DNA of 64,000 nt, from positions 51,080 to 115,079 of the forward strand of contig NZ_FUYA01000009.1 in the NCBI RefSeq assembly GCF_900167065.1. Direction: 5' to 3'. Under the pieces are notes generated by a model that was not told the origin of the DNA, searched no databases, and saw nothing but the letters and a program-made list of their open reading frames with translations. Source of the DNA: Desulfobaculum bizertense DSM 18034 (GTDB taxonomy: Bacteria; Desulfobacterota; Desulfovibrionia; Desulfovibrionales; Desulfovibrionaceae). The position numbers and the translations under genes are program-made. Below are positions 33,605 to 42,159 of this stretch, piece after piece. The number at the start of each line of letters is the position of its first letter. Position 1 is the stretch's first letter.

Positions 33605-33899
33605 AAATTTTATCATAACCAGAGATGCTAAAAACTTCCTGTATGTAGTCTTTGAGACCACAGACAAGGATGTTGCCACCTCCTCCGGAGAGTTTTTGGT
33701 AGGCCAGTACCAGAACCCGAAGCCCTGAGCTGTTGATGTAGACCAGCTCGGAAAAATCGAAAATAAGGTGCTTGGCGTTTTTGTCGAGTTCGTTTTTTAC
33801 AAGCGCTTCAAGATCATCAACGCTGGAGCTGTCGAGGCGTCCTGTAGCTTTGATGACTGCTGTCCCTTCCTGATGATCAATGCTGATGCTCATGCTCAA
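33552..33899 (-). CDS. STAS-domain anti-sigma-factor antagonist
   Basis: Protein of 115 residues, the normal length for a single STAS protein (SpoIIAA/RsbV type). The conserved region LIFDFSELVYINSSGLRVLVL contains the Ser57-Ser58 pair at the phosphorylation site. These proteins bind RsbW-like kinases when unphosphorylated and are reset by PP2C phosphatases. The kinase gene overlaps its start by four bases, and a PP2C gene lies upstream of that; another PP2C gene converges from the other side. Together they form a compact switching module. Confidence 0.9.
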   Translation of the reverse strand: MSMSISIDHQEGTAVIKATGRLDSSSVDDLEALVKNELDKNAKHLIFDFSELVYINSSGLRVLVLAYQKLSGGGGNILVCGLKDYIQEVFSISGYDKIFKLFPQCDTALESVQNS

Positions 33900-34348
33900 T
33901 CCTTTGGCTGTGCGTTGTCTTCTTCGGAAAAGTGTCTGGTAAGAATCAGGATGTTTTTCCCGTCTTCTCTGCTGTACCGCAACTCTTCCATACAGGTCTT
34001 CACAATGTGGATACCCATGCCCCCGATGCGTTTTTTGCGTTTTTCGAGGGGGGTCTCAAGCTCCGGCTCAGGAGCTGTTAGGGGGTTAAATTCATCTCCA
34101 GAATCTTCAAGGCGCACGGTAATGTGCTGCGGCTTGCAGCTCACGTCTATTTCTATGGGGGGCGAATCTGGGGCAAGCCCGCCATAGTTGATGATGTTGG
34201 TGACAAGTTCATCGAGTGTAAGCACAAGTTTGAAGATGACGTTTTCCGGGACGCGGTGCTGCCGCGCGTAGTCTTCGATCTGGGAAACCACGGAGTCGAA
34301 GTTGCCGCGCTCTGGGGGGAGGCTGATGTGAAGCGAGTGCATTTTCAT
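33896..34348 (-). CDS. RsbW-like anti-sigma-type serine kinase (HATPase_c)
   Basis: Protein of 150 residues with GHKL motifs: LDELVTNIINYG (Glu47, Asn51), LEDSGDEFNP (G1 Asp) and KRIGGMGIHIVK (G2). It is the predicted kinase for the STAS protein encoded immediately downstream, with which it overlaps by four bases; it overlaps the phosphatase gene upstream in the same way. No sigma factor is nearby, so the released output partner is unknown. It is related in type, but not near-identical, to the kinase at 18840-19274. Confidence 0.9.
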   Translation of the reverse strand: MKMHSLHISLPPERGNFDSVVSQIEDYARQHRVPENVIFKLVLTLDELVTNIINYGGLAPDSPPIEIDVSCKPQHITVRLEDSGDEFNPLTAPEPELETPLEKRKKRIGGMGIHIVKTCMEELRYSREDGKNILILTRHFSEEDNAQPKD

Positions 34349-36513
34349 GCGGATTCCCCCTCTGTATTCTGCGCATCCTGTCCCATGAATTTCATCACAA
34401 TAAGTGTGACATCGTCGTCCAGCGGGTGCCCATCGGTAAATTCATCTATGGCGTCCAGAATGCGTCGCTTAATGCTCAGGGACGAAAGGGATGCGTTGCT
34501 TCGCAGAACATCCCGGAGCCTGTCTTTCCCAAACATTTCGTTTTGGGCATTGTGTGCTTCCCAGATGCCATCTGTACTCAGAAGTATGACGGTTCCCGGC
34601 TCCAGAACCTGTGATTTTTGAGAACCGTAGGGGAAGTTTGTCGTAATCCCAAGAGGCAGTCCTTCACCATCCAGTTCACTAAAGCTGTCTGAGGCAGGGG
34701 AATACACAATTGCGGGATCGTGCCCTGCCTTGACCCATTCCAGCTCGTTGCTGGTATGGTCGAGTTCTATGTAGAACATTGTGATGAAGTTTCCTGTGCC
34801 TGCGAGATCAGAGCTAATCAGGGCATTGACCTGTTCCATGAGTTCAGCCGGGCTGTGATTCTGTGCGCTGAGCGCCCGGAGTTCTGCCCGGATGGTTGCC
34901 ATAATAAGCGCTGGGGCCAGTCCGTGTCCGGTGACATCACCAATGACAATGCTTGCCTTGGGGCTGTCTGGGCAGGGATAAAAATAGTCGAAATAGTCGC
35001 CACCCGTTTCGTCGCAGGACGTACTGAGTCCCGAGAGTTCCCAGCCCGGAATTTCTGGCGGAGCAGAGGGCAGCAGACGCTGCTGAACTTCCTGAGCCAG
35101 TTCCAGTGCCTGTTTTTGCTGTACCTGTTCCCGAAGCTTTGGACCAGATTCATTCAGGACATCAATCAGCCTGTCCCGTTCGTCATTGAGCCGGAAATCA
35201 ATGCGGGCATCAAAATCACCTTCGTTAATCCGGCTTGCGACATCAGCAATTTTTTCAATAGGCTTGGTGAGTATTCTGGTCCCAATCGTGGTGAAGAGAA
35301 TGAGAATAAACAGTGTGACTGCCACGGCAATGATGATGGCGGTACTCTGCTGGCGGGTGGTATCCAGAATGATTTTTCGGGCTTTGTTCGGGATGGTTTC
35401 TGTGACCGAAAGCGGCACAATAATCATGTGAAAATGGGTAGAGCTTCTGGCACGGGCAAAGGCCCAAAGTGAGGGGCGCCCCCGGTATGGGAGCGTGATA
35501 TAGCTCTTTTTGACAGTTTTCATTTCTCGCAGGAGCTGTTCCTGCCCGCCGGGGTCAGAGCTTTCGAGCCACTTTGCCTGAAGGCTGCTGCGCCAGTGGT
35601 GCATGGCTTGTGACTGTCCCTGTCTCTGAGCATAGATTCTCAGCCCTGTTCCACCATTTTCTTTTTCGCGAAGCAGCACCATGAAGACCTGAGCCTGACT
35701 CGACCAGCGGTCTGTGATGCCGTCATCCTTGAGAATGTTGGGGAGAAGGATGTCCAGAGCGACGACACCCTGAAAGGTGCCATTGCTGTCCTTTGTGGGC
35801 ATACAGATGGTGTAAATGACCCGCTGGGTCGTGATGTCGATGTGGGGTTCTGTCCAGAACGTCCCATCATTTTTTTGTGCTGTTTTGTAATAGGGCCGGG
35901 AGCGCCCATCGAAGTGCGAGGGGTAGGCTCCGTGCCCAGGGTAGGCGAGGTGCAGGCCGTTTCTGAGCGTGATGTGAACGCGGAAAACAGCGCCGTTGGT
36001 TCCCTCAAGAATATGCCGGAGGGCAGGGGTGAGAGTATACAGCTTTTGGGCATCTCGAAGTCTATCCGGCGATTTGACGCGGCCGGGGTAGTAGATTGAT
36101 GGGAATGCAAAGCTGACTTTGACGGGGATGCGTTGGCCCATCATGGTGCTTCGGTAATAATTCGGGAAGCTTGAAAGGTCAGGTGGAGCGGTGTCTGCGT
36201 TGTCAAAGTCCTGTGCGGAAAAAATGCGAAACTTGTCTTTACTCTCAGGTTCGGTCAGGGCCTCTTCCACATCACGGTTGAGGTCCTGAAGAATAAAGGA
36301 CAGCGAATCATGTGCGCGGTACATATCGCGAACATGGATTGCCGCAGTCTGGCTCAGCTCTTCACCAATGAGACGCTCCAGATTGCTTCCTATACTCAGC
36401 GCCAGCTTGTCGCCGCCGCGGAGCAGTATGGAATTACTGAGTATTGCGACAATGGTGAGTGGAAGCAGGGCAACCAAAAGAGACGTCAGGAAAAGTTTCC
36501 ATCGAAAGCTCAT
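34345..36513 (-). CDS. Cache-HAMP-PP2C serine phosphatase
   Basis: Protein of 722 residues. A first membrane segment (about 7-27) and a second (about 393-413) enclose a large periplasmic region with a Cache-type ligand domain (about 130-270, RSRPYYKTAQKNDGTFWTEP, QRVIYTICMPTKD). A HAMP domain (about 412-465) and a PP2C phosphatase (about 490-710) follow with DETGGDYFDYF, GDVTGHGLAPALIM, KAGHDPAIVY and LLSTDGIWEA. It likely senses an extracellular small molecule and dephosphorylates the STAS protein two genes downstream. The operon order phosphatase, kinase, antagonist with ATGA overlaps supports one pathway. Confidence 0.9.
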   Translation of the reverse strand: MSFRWKLFLTSLLVALLPLTIVAILSNSILLRGGDKLALSIGSNLERLIGEELSQTAAIHVRDMYRAHDSLSFILQDLNRDVEEALTEPESKDKFRIFSAQDFDNADTAPPDLSSFPNYYRSTMMGQRIPVKVSFAFPSIYYPGRVKSPDRLRDAQKLYTLTPALRHILEGTNGAVFRVHITLRNGLHLAYPGHGAYPSHFDGRSRPYYKTAQKNDGTFWTEPHIDITTQRVIYTICMPTKDSNGTFQGVVALDILLPNILKDDGITDRWSSQAQVFMVLLREKENGGTGLRIYAQRQGQSQAMHHWRSSLQAKWLESSDPGGQEQLLREMKTVKKSYITLPYRGRPSLWAFARARSSTHFHMIIVPLSVTETIPNKARKIILDTTRQQSTAIIIAVAVTLFILILFTTIGTRILTKPIEKIADVASRINEGDFDARIDFRLNDERDRLIDVLNESGPKLREQVQQKQALELAQEVQQRLLPSAPPEIPGWELSGLSTSCDETGGDYFDYFYPCPDSPKASIVIGDVTGHGLAPALIMATIRAELRALSAQNHSPAELMEQVNALISSDLAGTGNFITMFYIELDHTSNELEWVKAGHDPAIVYSPASDSFSELDGEGLPLGITTNFPYGSQKSQVLEPGTVILLSTDGIWEAHNAQNEMFGKDRLRDVLRSNASLSSLSIKRRILDAIDEFTDGHPLDDDVTLIVMKFMGQDAQNTEGESA

Positions 36514-36665
36514 AGGACCTCACAAAGCAAAACACAGGGATAGAGTCTGCAATGATACCACGCTCTTGATATCCCAAACAAGGAATGGATTCCTGCGTGA
36601 CCGCATTGTGCCTCTCATGATATAAGATTTGTGTATATCTTGTATAGCATGGGAGAAAAAAGCGC

Positions 36666-39188
36666 ATGGCCGAAACAAAGGTGACGCAACGTTCGCTGTA
36701 TTCCTGGGTGCTGGGGAAGAATCTCAAATATCAGGCTATCCTCGTCGTTCTGGTTGTGGCGACAGTCGGTGCCCGTGTTTTTCCACTTGAGATGCAAAAG
36801 CGAATCATCAATGAAGCCATTGCATTCAAGGACATAACGGCACTCTTTCTCTACAGCGGATTATATATTTCAGCTGTTGTTCTGGCAGGGCTGCTCAAGT
36901 ATGTTCTGAACGTTTTGCAGAGTTTCATCGGGCAAAAAACCATTGTCGAAGTCCGAAGCCGTCTTTTTGCCCATGTTCTTTCCCTGCCTCTTGATTTTTT
37001 CCGCCGGACCTCCCCCGGTCACGTCATTTCTTCCATTGTTCAGGAGCTTGCTCCAATAGGCGATTTCATCGGGATGGCCATTGCTGTGCCTCTCGTCAAT
37101 GTACTCACCTTCATCGCAATGGGTGCGTACATGTTTTATCTCAATCCGCTCCTTGGCGCGATTTCAATCGCCATTTATCCAATTGATTTTATGGTCTTGC
37201 CGCTCTTGCAGCGCCGGTTCAATGCCTACAACAGGAAGCGTCTGCGCCAGATGCGTGAGATGAGTTCAATGGTTGGCGAGAGTGTTTCCGGTGTGCAGGA
37301 AGTACACGGAAACGGGTCTGTTGCTCTCGAAGGCAAGAAGTTTTCTGAGCATGTGAACAGGCTTTTTCGCTACAACATGTTTTTCTCTGCCTACAAGTTT
37401 GGCATTAAGTTTACGAACAACTTTTTCCAGAGTCTTGGACCATTTTCACTTTTCCTCGTTGGTGGCTGGCTTGCCATTCATGGTCATTTTGATCTTGGTG
37501 CTCTGGTCGCTTTTCTTTCCGCGTATGAGAAGCTGTATGACCCATGGAAAGAACTGATTGAGTTTTATCAGGCCTATCAGGATGGGCGAGTGCGCTATCG
37601 TCAGGTTATGGAAACCTTTGATCTTGACCCAGAGCATCAGTTCAGCCCCGAGGGGCGCGAACCGCATTCTCTCGAAGGTAATATTTCGTTTCATGATGTG
37701 AGCTTTGTCGTGAATGGCAACATCCGTTTACTCGATGGCATTTCCCTTGAGCTTAAACATGGCGAGCACCTTGCCCTTGTGGGCTTTTCCGGCAGCGGCA
37801 AGTCGACGCTCGCTCTCGTCCTTGCCCAGCTCTATACCTATTCCAGCGGCAAGGTGTTTATTGACGGCAAGGAACTGAATGATCTGACTCGGCAGGATGT
37901 TGTCTGGAATACGGGAATTGTTGCGCAGCAACCGTTTATTTTTAGCGGGACGCTTCGGGAAAATCTCGTGTATGCCTGCGAAGCCGAGCGCTTGCAGGGC
38001 GGTCGGGAAGAGAGCGAGATGCCTGATCTTGACCGGCTTATTGAAGCTGTGCAGCAGGTTGGTCTTTTCCTCGATGTTTTGCGTTTTGGAACGCAGGGCG
38101 TCATTGACCCCGAGGAGAACCCCGACCTTGTACAGCGCATCATTCATGCTCGCGAAAGTTTCAGCACGCGACATGCGACGGACCTTTCACGCGATATTGA
38201 GTTTTTCTCGCCCGACAGTTTTATGCAGTATGGTTCTGTGGCTGAGAATATTGTATTTGGAGCTGTGAACCGTTCTGAATTCGCCATTGAGACTTTAGGG
38301 AGTCGTCCGCGTTTTCGTGCGTTTCTCAAGAAAGAAAATATTGAGTTGCCGCTTGTTGCTCTGGGTGCGGAAATCGCTTTTCGTACTATCGACATGCAGC
38401 GGACCACCAGCGTTGGCGATGCCTTGTTTGACGAAACGCCAGTGAGTCGCTCCAGTATTGATGAGACTGCGCATCTTGTTGACCGTCTTGCCCGTGTGCA
38501 TGGCTCTGACCCTGACGCTTCCGTGATGGATGTCTCTGACGAAGACAGGCAAATTTTGCTTGATCTCGCTCTTGCGTACATTCCCGGAAAGCATGGCGTG
38601 GCAGGTCTTTCTCGATCTCTTGTGGAAAAGCTTCTCGTTGCCCGGCAGCATTTTTCTGAGGCTCTTTCGCAGTCAGACCCCGGTGCCTATTCATTCTATC
38701 GACCCAATGAGTACATTTCGGCGCTCTCCATTTTGAACAACATTTTATATGGGCGCATCAAGGAAGAAGGAGCCGGAGCAGAAGAACGGATTCAGGAAGC
38801 CGTTATGCGGCTTCTCATCGAAGAAGATATTTTGGAGCGCATTGTGGCGCTTGGCATGGAGTTTCAGGTTGGAACCATGGGAGATCGGCTCTCCGGTGGG
38901 CAGCGTCAGAAAGTTGCCCTCGCCCGAGCGTTTCTCAAGAATCCGCCTATCCTTATTTTGGATGAGGCGACCTCCGCTTTGGATAATGCCTCGCAGGCCC
39001 GGATTTCCAACCTTTTGCAGGGGCGTTTCAAAGGAACTAGCACCGTTGTTTCTGTCGTCCATCGTCTCGACACGCTTCCGATTTATGATCGCGTTGTGGT
39101 GCTCAAGAATGGTCGAATTGTCGAGGTCGGCAGTTATGACGAATTGATAGAAAAGAAAGGGGCGTTATATGAACTCATGCACGGATAG
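36666..39188 (+). CDS. ABC transporter, fused permease/ATPase, with large insertion in the nucleotide-binding domain
   Basis: Protein of 840 residues, much longer than the 570-600 usual for ABC half-transporters. Residues 1-320 are a six-helix exporter membrane domain. The ATPase domain starts normally: Walker A GFSGSGKST near 374 and Q-loop QQPFIFSGTLRENLVYA near 421. About 250 extra residues then follow before the signature LSGGQRQK (near 742), Walker B ILILDEAT (near 764) and the H-loop VVHRLD (near 798). The insert contains two further segments that look like the post-Q-loop module (near 513-530 and 676-696). The next gene overlaps it by 20 bases and encodes a cNMP-binding-like protein. 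Substrate unknown. Confidence 0.88.
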   Translation: MAETKVTQRSLYSWVLGKNLKYQAILVVLVVATVGARVFPLEMQKRIINEAIAFKDITALFLYSGLYISAVVLAGLLKYVLNVLQSFIGQKTIVEVRSRLFAHVLSLPLDFFRRTSPGHVISSIVQELAPIGDFIGMAIAVPLVNVLTFIAMGAYMFYLNPLLGAISIAIYPIDFMVLPLLQRRFNAYNRKRLRQMREMSSMVGESVSGVQEVHGNGSVALEGKKFSEHVNRLFRYNMFFSAYKFGIKFTNNFFQSLGPFSLFLVGGWLAIHGHFDLGALVAFLSAYEKLYDPWKELIEFYQAYQDGRVRYRQVMETFDLDPEHQFSPEGREPHSLEGNISFHDVSFVVNGNIRLLDGISLELKHGEHLALVGFSGSGKSTLALVLAQLYTYSSGKVFIDGKELNDLTRQDVVWNTGIVAQQPFIFSGTLRENLVYACEAERLQGGREESEMPDLDRLIEAVQQVGLFLDVLRFGTQGVIDPEENPDLVQRIIHARESFSTRHATDLSRDIEFFSPDSFMQYGSVAENIVFGAVNRSEFAIETLGSRPRFRAFLKKENIELPLVALGAEIAFRTIDMQRTTSVGDALFDETPVSRSSIDETAHLVDRLARVHGSDPDASVMDVSDEDRQILLDLALAYIPGKHGVAGLSRSLVEKLLVARQHFSEALSQSDPGAYSFYRPNEYISALSILNNILYGRIKEEGAGAEERIQEAVMRLLIEEDILERIVALGMEFQVGTMGDRLSGGQRQKVALARAFLKNPPILILDEATSALDNASQARISNLLQGRFKGTSTVVSVVHRLDTLPIYDRVVVLKNGRIVEVGSYDELIEKKGALYELMHG

Positions 39189-39699
39189 TGAGCGCAAAAA
39201 TGGCGATGAAAAGTGTGGATTTGAACGCAATCTTGAAATTTTGCGCGAGATTGAGCTTTTCTCTGCGGTCCCTTTTAACAGCCTTAAGGCAATGGCCCTT
39301 TTATGTCGCGTCGTTCGGTATGACCCGCAGGAATGTGTTTTTCGGCAGGGGGATTTTGACCACAAAGCGTATTATCTCATTGAAGGATCATGTGAGCTTT
39401 TACGTAAGGATGATGGGGCCGAGCACAGTATTGGAATTTTAGAGGCAGGGCAGGTCTTGGGCGCTATGGCTCTTTTGAGTGACGTCCAGCGGCTTTTTTC
39501 TTTACGCGTCGTGGAACCGCTTTTCTGTCTCGAAATTGACCGGAACAAGGTCTTTAATGTTTTACTCGAAACCAACGGCGGCAGTGCCGGTTTTCTTAAG
39601 GTGCTCGTTAAGCGAATAGTGCACTGGGAAGATGTCCTTTTGAGCGCTCAAACGTGCGAATCTTGCACGTTACAGAATGTCGGCGTGAGTTTGGTATAG
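39169..39699 (+). CDS. cyclic-nucleotide-binding-domain protein
   Basis: Protein of 176 residues with one cNMP-binding (Crp-type) beta-roll: LREIELFSAVPFNSLKAMA, YDPQECVFRQGDFDHKAYYLIEGSCELL and HSIGILEAGQVLGAMALL. It lacks the helix-turn-helix of Crp/Fnr regulators, and the phosphate-binding cassette arginine is not obvious (GAMALLSD replaces the usual GExALL..R). A CxxC lies near the C-terminus (CESC). AAAGGGG precedes ATG 39169, which overlaps the ABC gene. It may regulate the transporter rather than DNA, by context. Confidence 0.8.
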   Translation: MNSCTDSERKNGDEKCGFERNLEILREIELFSAVPFNSLKAMALLCRVVRYDPQECVFRQGDFDHKAYYLIEGSCELLRKDDGAEHSIGILEAGQVLGAMALLSDVQRLFSLRVVEPLFCLEIDRNKVFNVLLETNGGSAGFLKVLVKRIVHWEDVLLSAQTCESCTLQNVGVSLV

Positions 39700-39709
39700 G
39701 TAAGAGGAA

Positions 39710-39773
39710 GAAGATTGGGGGCCTGCCCCAGCACGTGAGTGCTGGATGGGTGGGTGGGGGAAGATTGGGGGCC
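39710..39773. repeat. two direct copies of GAAGATTGGGGGCC
   Basis: The 14-mer GAAGATTGGGGGCC occurs at 39710-39723 and 39760-39773, each followed by a short CCCC-containing complement. They open a 490-base gene-free stretch. Confidence 0.7.
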
Positions 39774-39790
39774 AGCCCCCAAGCCCCCGC

Positions 39791-39950
39791 GTAAGGGAAT
39801 GATTCCCTTACGTATCCTCATCGAGTTTAAAAGCCGTGCAAGCTTCGCTTGCACGGCTTTTAAACTTGTTGGGGCTGCCTAAAGCGGCTTCTTTCTCTTT
39901 CCCGTGCGTTGCCACCATTTTCTTTTTGAACGCTTGCGTTCAAAAAGAAA
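39791..39950. repeat. series of perfect inverted repeats
   Basis: Three strong hairpins: 39791-39811 (GTAAGGGAAT arms), 39825-39865 (19-bp perfect stem around GTGCAAGC, three-base loop) and 39919-39950 (15-bp perfect stem TTTCTTTTTGAACGC). None has a clean T-run directly after the stem, and no open frame with family resemblance lies here. Similar hairpins are common between Desulfovibrio genes, which is general knowledge not tested here. Confidence 0.75.
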
Positions 39951-40004
39951 GGGTTGGAGCGCAAAGAAAAAGAACACACGCCCAGTTAATTAGGCCGAAA
40001 AAAA

Positions 40005-40058
40005 GGGACCGAAATGGAGAGGAGAGCGTAGCTCTCATCACATTTCGGTCCCTTTTAT
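40005..40058. terminator. bidirectional terminator-like hairpin
   Basis: GGGACCGAAATG pairs with CATTTCGGTCCC, enclosing a second GAGAGC/GCTCTC hairpin. A-run before (39998-40004) and TTTTATTT after make it a candidate terminator for both the plus-strand ABC/cNMP pair and the minus-strand OPT-like operon. Confidence 0.7.
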
Positions 40059-40077
40059 TTCGGGCGAAAGCGGGATT

Positions 40078-40172
40078 CCCAAGGGCCTCGTCCTTGGGCG
40101 GGGTCAAGGGGCAGCGCCCCTTGCAGAGGTGCGGGGACAGAGTCCCCGCCCACCCTAGCGCCCCTTGCAGAG
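40078..40172. repeat. GC-rich hairpins and a 16-bp direct repeat
   Basis: Hairpins at 40078-40098 (CCCAAGG arms), 40105-40123 (CAAGGGGC arms) and 40131-40149 (GCGGGGAC arms). AGCGCCCCTTGCAGAG occurs at 40113-40128 and again at 40157-40172. Together with the preceding repeats it fills the gap between 39700 and 40191, in which I see no gene. Confidence 0.7.
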
Positions 40173-40191
40173 CACGAGACGAAGTCTTGTT

Positions 40192-42147
40192 CTAATAGGC
40201 CAATCGCCCGAGGGACTTCAAGATGAGAGTGCACCCCATAGCGAACATTCCGGCGAGTCCCATACCGCAGGAGAAGCCTGCGAGGAGGACGGGCGCATAA
40301 TGGCGCCACTTTTTGCCATACTTCTTGAGGAAGTAAAAGCGACCGAGAAGGGCGCCGAGAACCTCAAGAATAAGGCCATGGGGTGTGCTCTGCCCAAGAC
40401 CGCGAACTACGCCATAAATAAGAAGGACGGGAAGCCCCATGAGATTGAGAATAAGATAGGCGAGAAGCCCAAGGCCGAGACCGAGACCTACGACCTTCGC
40501 GGAGAGGGCTTGAAAGAAGAGGGAATTGCCTTCGAGGGTAGAAGTCTGCATGAGGAGCGTGTTGAGAGCCTGAAGATGCCAAAGCTCCTGAGCAAAGGGA
40601 TAGTTCGAGGAGGGGATGGGCGCGAGTCTCCAGAGAAACTGGGAAAAGAGAAGTGAGGCGATGAGCACAATGGGGAAGACAACAATTTCGGCTTTGATGA
40701 TACCGCGTAAACTGGTGCCTGTGAGTTCAATTTGTCGAAACTGAACGGCGGCTTCGCCATAATTGTTGATGGGGATCGGGGCATACCAGATTTCTATTCC
40801 CTGATAGCCAAAATACTTGGCTCCGGCGATAAAGCTTGCCTCGCGAACAAGCGGGAGCGTGACGAATTGCCCGGCAATTCCTTCCATCCGGGCAGAAATG
40901 TACGAGATGAGGGGCGTGAAAACAAAGCCATAAATGACAAAGAATATCCACGGGAACGAGGGCACGAGAAAGACACATAGCCCGATGTAGGCAAGCGTGG
41001 AAAAAACATAAATGGCGATGGAGAGCCAAAAGTTGATGTCTCCGCGCCCTTTGGGTGGATGGAAAAGGGCGTGAAAATCAAGGCCGTCAGTTTTGCGAAA
41101 GAGAGAGCGGGCCGCATACCAGATACCAATGGCTCCGACGGCAAGACCAAGCCCAATGCCAAAGCTCATGTAAAAATCAAGATTGTTGGCAAAGACGGTG
41201 TCCACTGTTTCCATGCCAGGATGCCAGCGGGTGAGAATGCCGCGGGCATAAAGAAACGGATTGAGAATTACGGTAATAACGAGACCGATGAGACCGCCAA
41301 TGACGGCCCAAAAGGGGAGGACCATCCCGATAAAGACGAGACCGAGGTCAAGCTGAATACCGGTTGCCACAGCGGGGAGCACGTCCTCGGTTTGCCGGGT
41401 CAGCTCAATCCACGGGATGGGGATGAGCCGAATAGGCTCGGAGATTATGAGACCGGAAAGCGCGGGGAGCACAACGTAGAGAAAACCAAAGGCAAGACCA
41501 ATGACGCCGCCAATGGAGAAGACTCGCCACTTCCAGCCTGTGCGCCTGTCTTCGGTAGATTCGGCAAGGGCCATTGTGCCGAGTGCTCCAACCGGGGCCA
41601 TTGGGAAAGGGAGTTTTTCGACGTCTGAGGTGATGCGATAAAGCGCATAACCAAGGCCGAAGTGGTCGATGCGGGTAATGAGCTGTGACCCAACGAGAAG
41701 AAGGACGGGCATGAGCCAGTCGCGGTGAAAAAATGTCCGTTCAACAAGGGAGTCACTCCCGGGCTGCGGTGCAATCCATGCGGGAATGAATTCAGTGAGG
41801 CCGAGCATCTGCGCGGCATCAGACTGGACAAGGTACTGGTTCCATAAAAGTCCTTGAAATGGAGACGCAAGGGCTGCTCCGGCCATGTAGTAGAGCAGAA
41901 AAATTTCCTGCTGGCGAAGCTGCGTGTAGGAACGGCGGGCAATGTCGGCAAAAAGGATGATGGTGACCCAGCGAGCTGCTGGACCAATGCTGCTGCCGAT
42001 GACGAGCTGAAGATACATGCTGCCCGGCATCATGAGAAAGCCTATGAAAATTGCTCCGATAACGGTTTTCCAGCCAAAACCGTCTTCAAAGTGATCGGGT
42101 GGTTTTAAGAGGTCTCTATATTCTCGAAGTTCTGCGTCGTCGTACAT
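40192..42147 (-). CDS. OPT-like integral membrane protein
   Basis: Protein of 651 residues with about 15 hydrophobic segments. The overall pattern (PGSMYLQLVIGSSIGPAARWVTIILFADIARRSY near 40-75, RITSDVEKLPFPMAPVGALG near 190) resembles oligopeptide-transporter (OPT) superfamily proteins of bacteria, but without a diagnostic motif I recognise. It is the last gene of a minus-strand operon with a similar 652-residue protein, the M28-like/FtsX fusion, a LolD-like ATPase and an FtsX-like permease. The two OPT-like proteins may form a pair. Confidence 0.6.
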   Translation of the reverse strand: MYDDAELREYRDLLKPPDHFEDGFGWKTVIGAIFIGFLMMPGSMYLQLVIGSSIGPAARWVTIILFADIARRSYTQLRQQEIFLLYYMAGAALASPFQGLLWNQYLVQSDAAQMLGLTEFIPAWIAPQPGSDSLVERTFFHRDWLMPVLLLVGSQLITRIDHFGLGYALYRITSDVEKLPFPMAPVGALGTMALAESTEDRRTGWKWRVFSIGGVIGLAFGFLYVVLPALSGLIISEPIRLIPIPWIELTRQTEDVLPAVATGIQLDLGLVFIGMVLPFWAVIGGLIGLVITVILNPFLYARGILTRWHPGMETVDTVFANNLDFYMSFGIGLGLAVGAIGIWYAARSLFRKTDGLDFHALFHPPKGRGDINFWLSIAIYVFSTLAYIGLCVFLVPSFPWIFFVIYGFVFTPLISYISARMEGIAGQFVTLPLVREASFIAGAKYFGYQGIEIWYAPIPINNYGEAAVQFRQIELTGTSLRGIIKAEIVVFPIVLIASLLFSQFLWRLAPIPSSNYPFAQELWHLQALNTLLMQTSTLEGNSLFFQALSAKVVGLGLGLGLLAYLILNLMGLPVLLIYGVVRGLGQSTPHGLILEVLGALLGRFYFLKKYGKKWRHYAPVLLAGFSCGMGLAGMFAMGCTLILKSLGRLAY

Positions 42148-42159
42148 GCCACGCTCCGT

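Noticed and set aside
39700..40191. CRISPR array
   Set aside because: Repeats here are inverted or occur only twice with unequal spacing; there is no regular repeat-spacer pattern and no cas gene.
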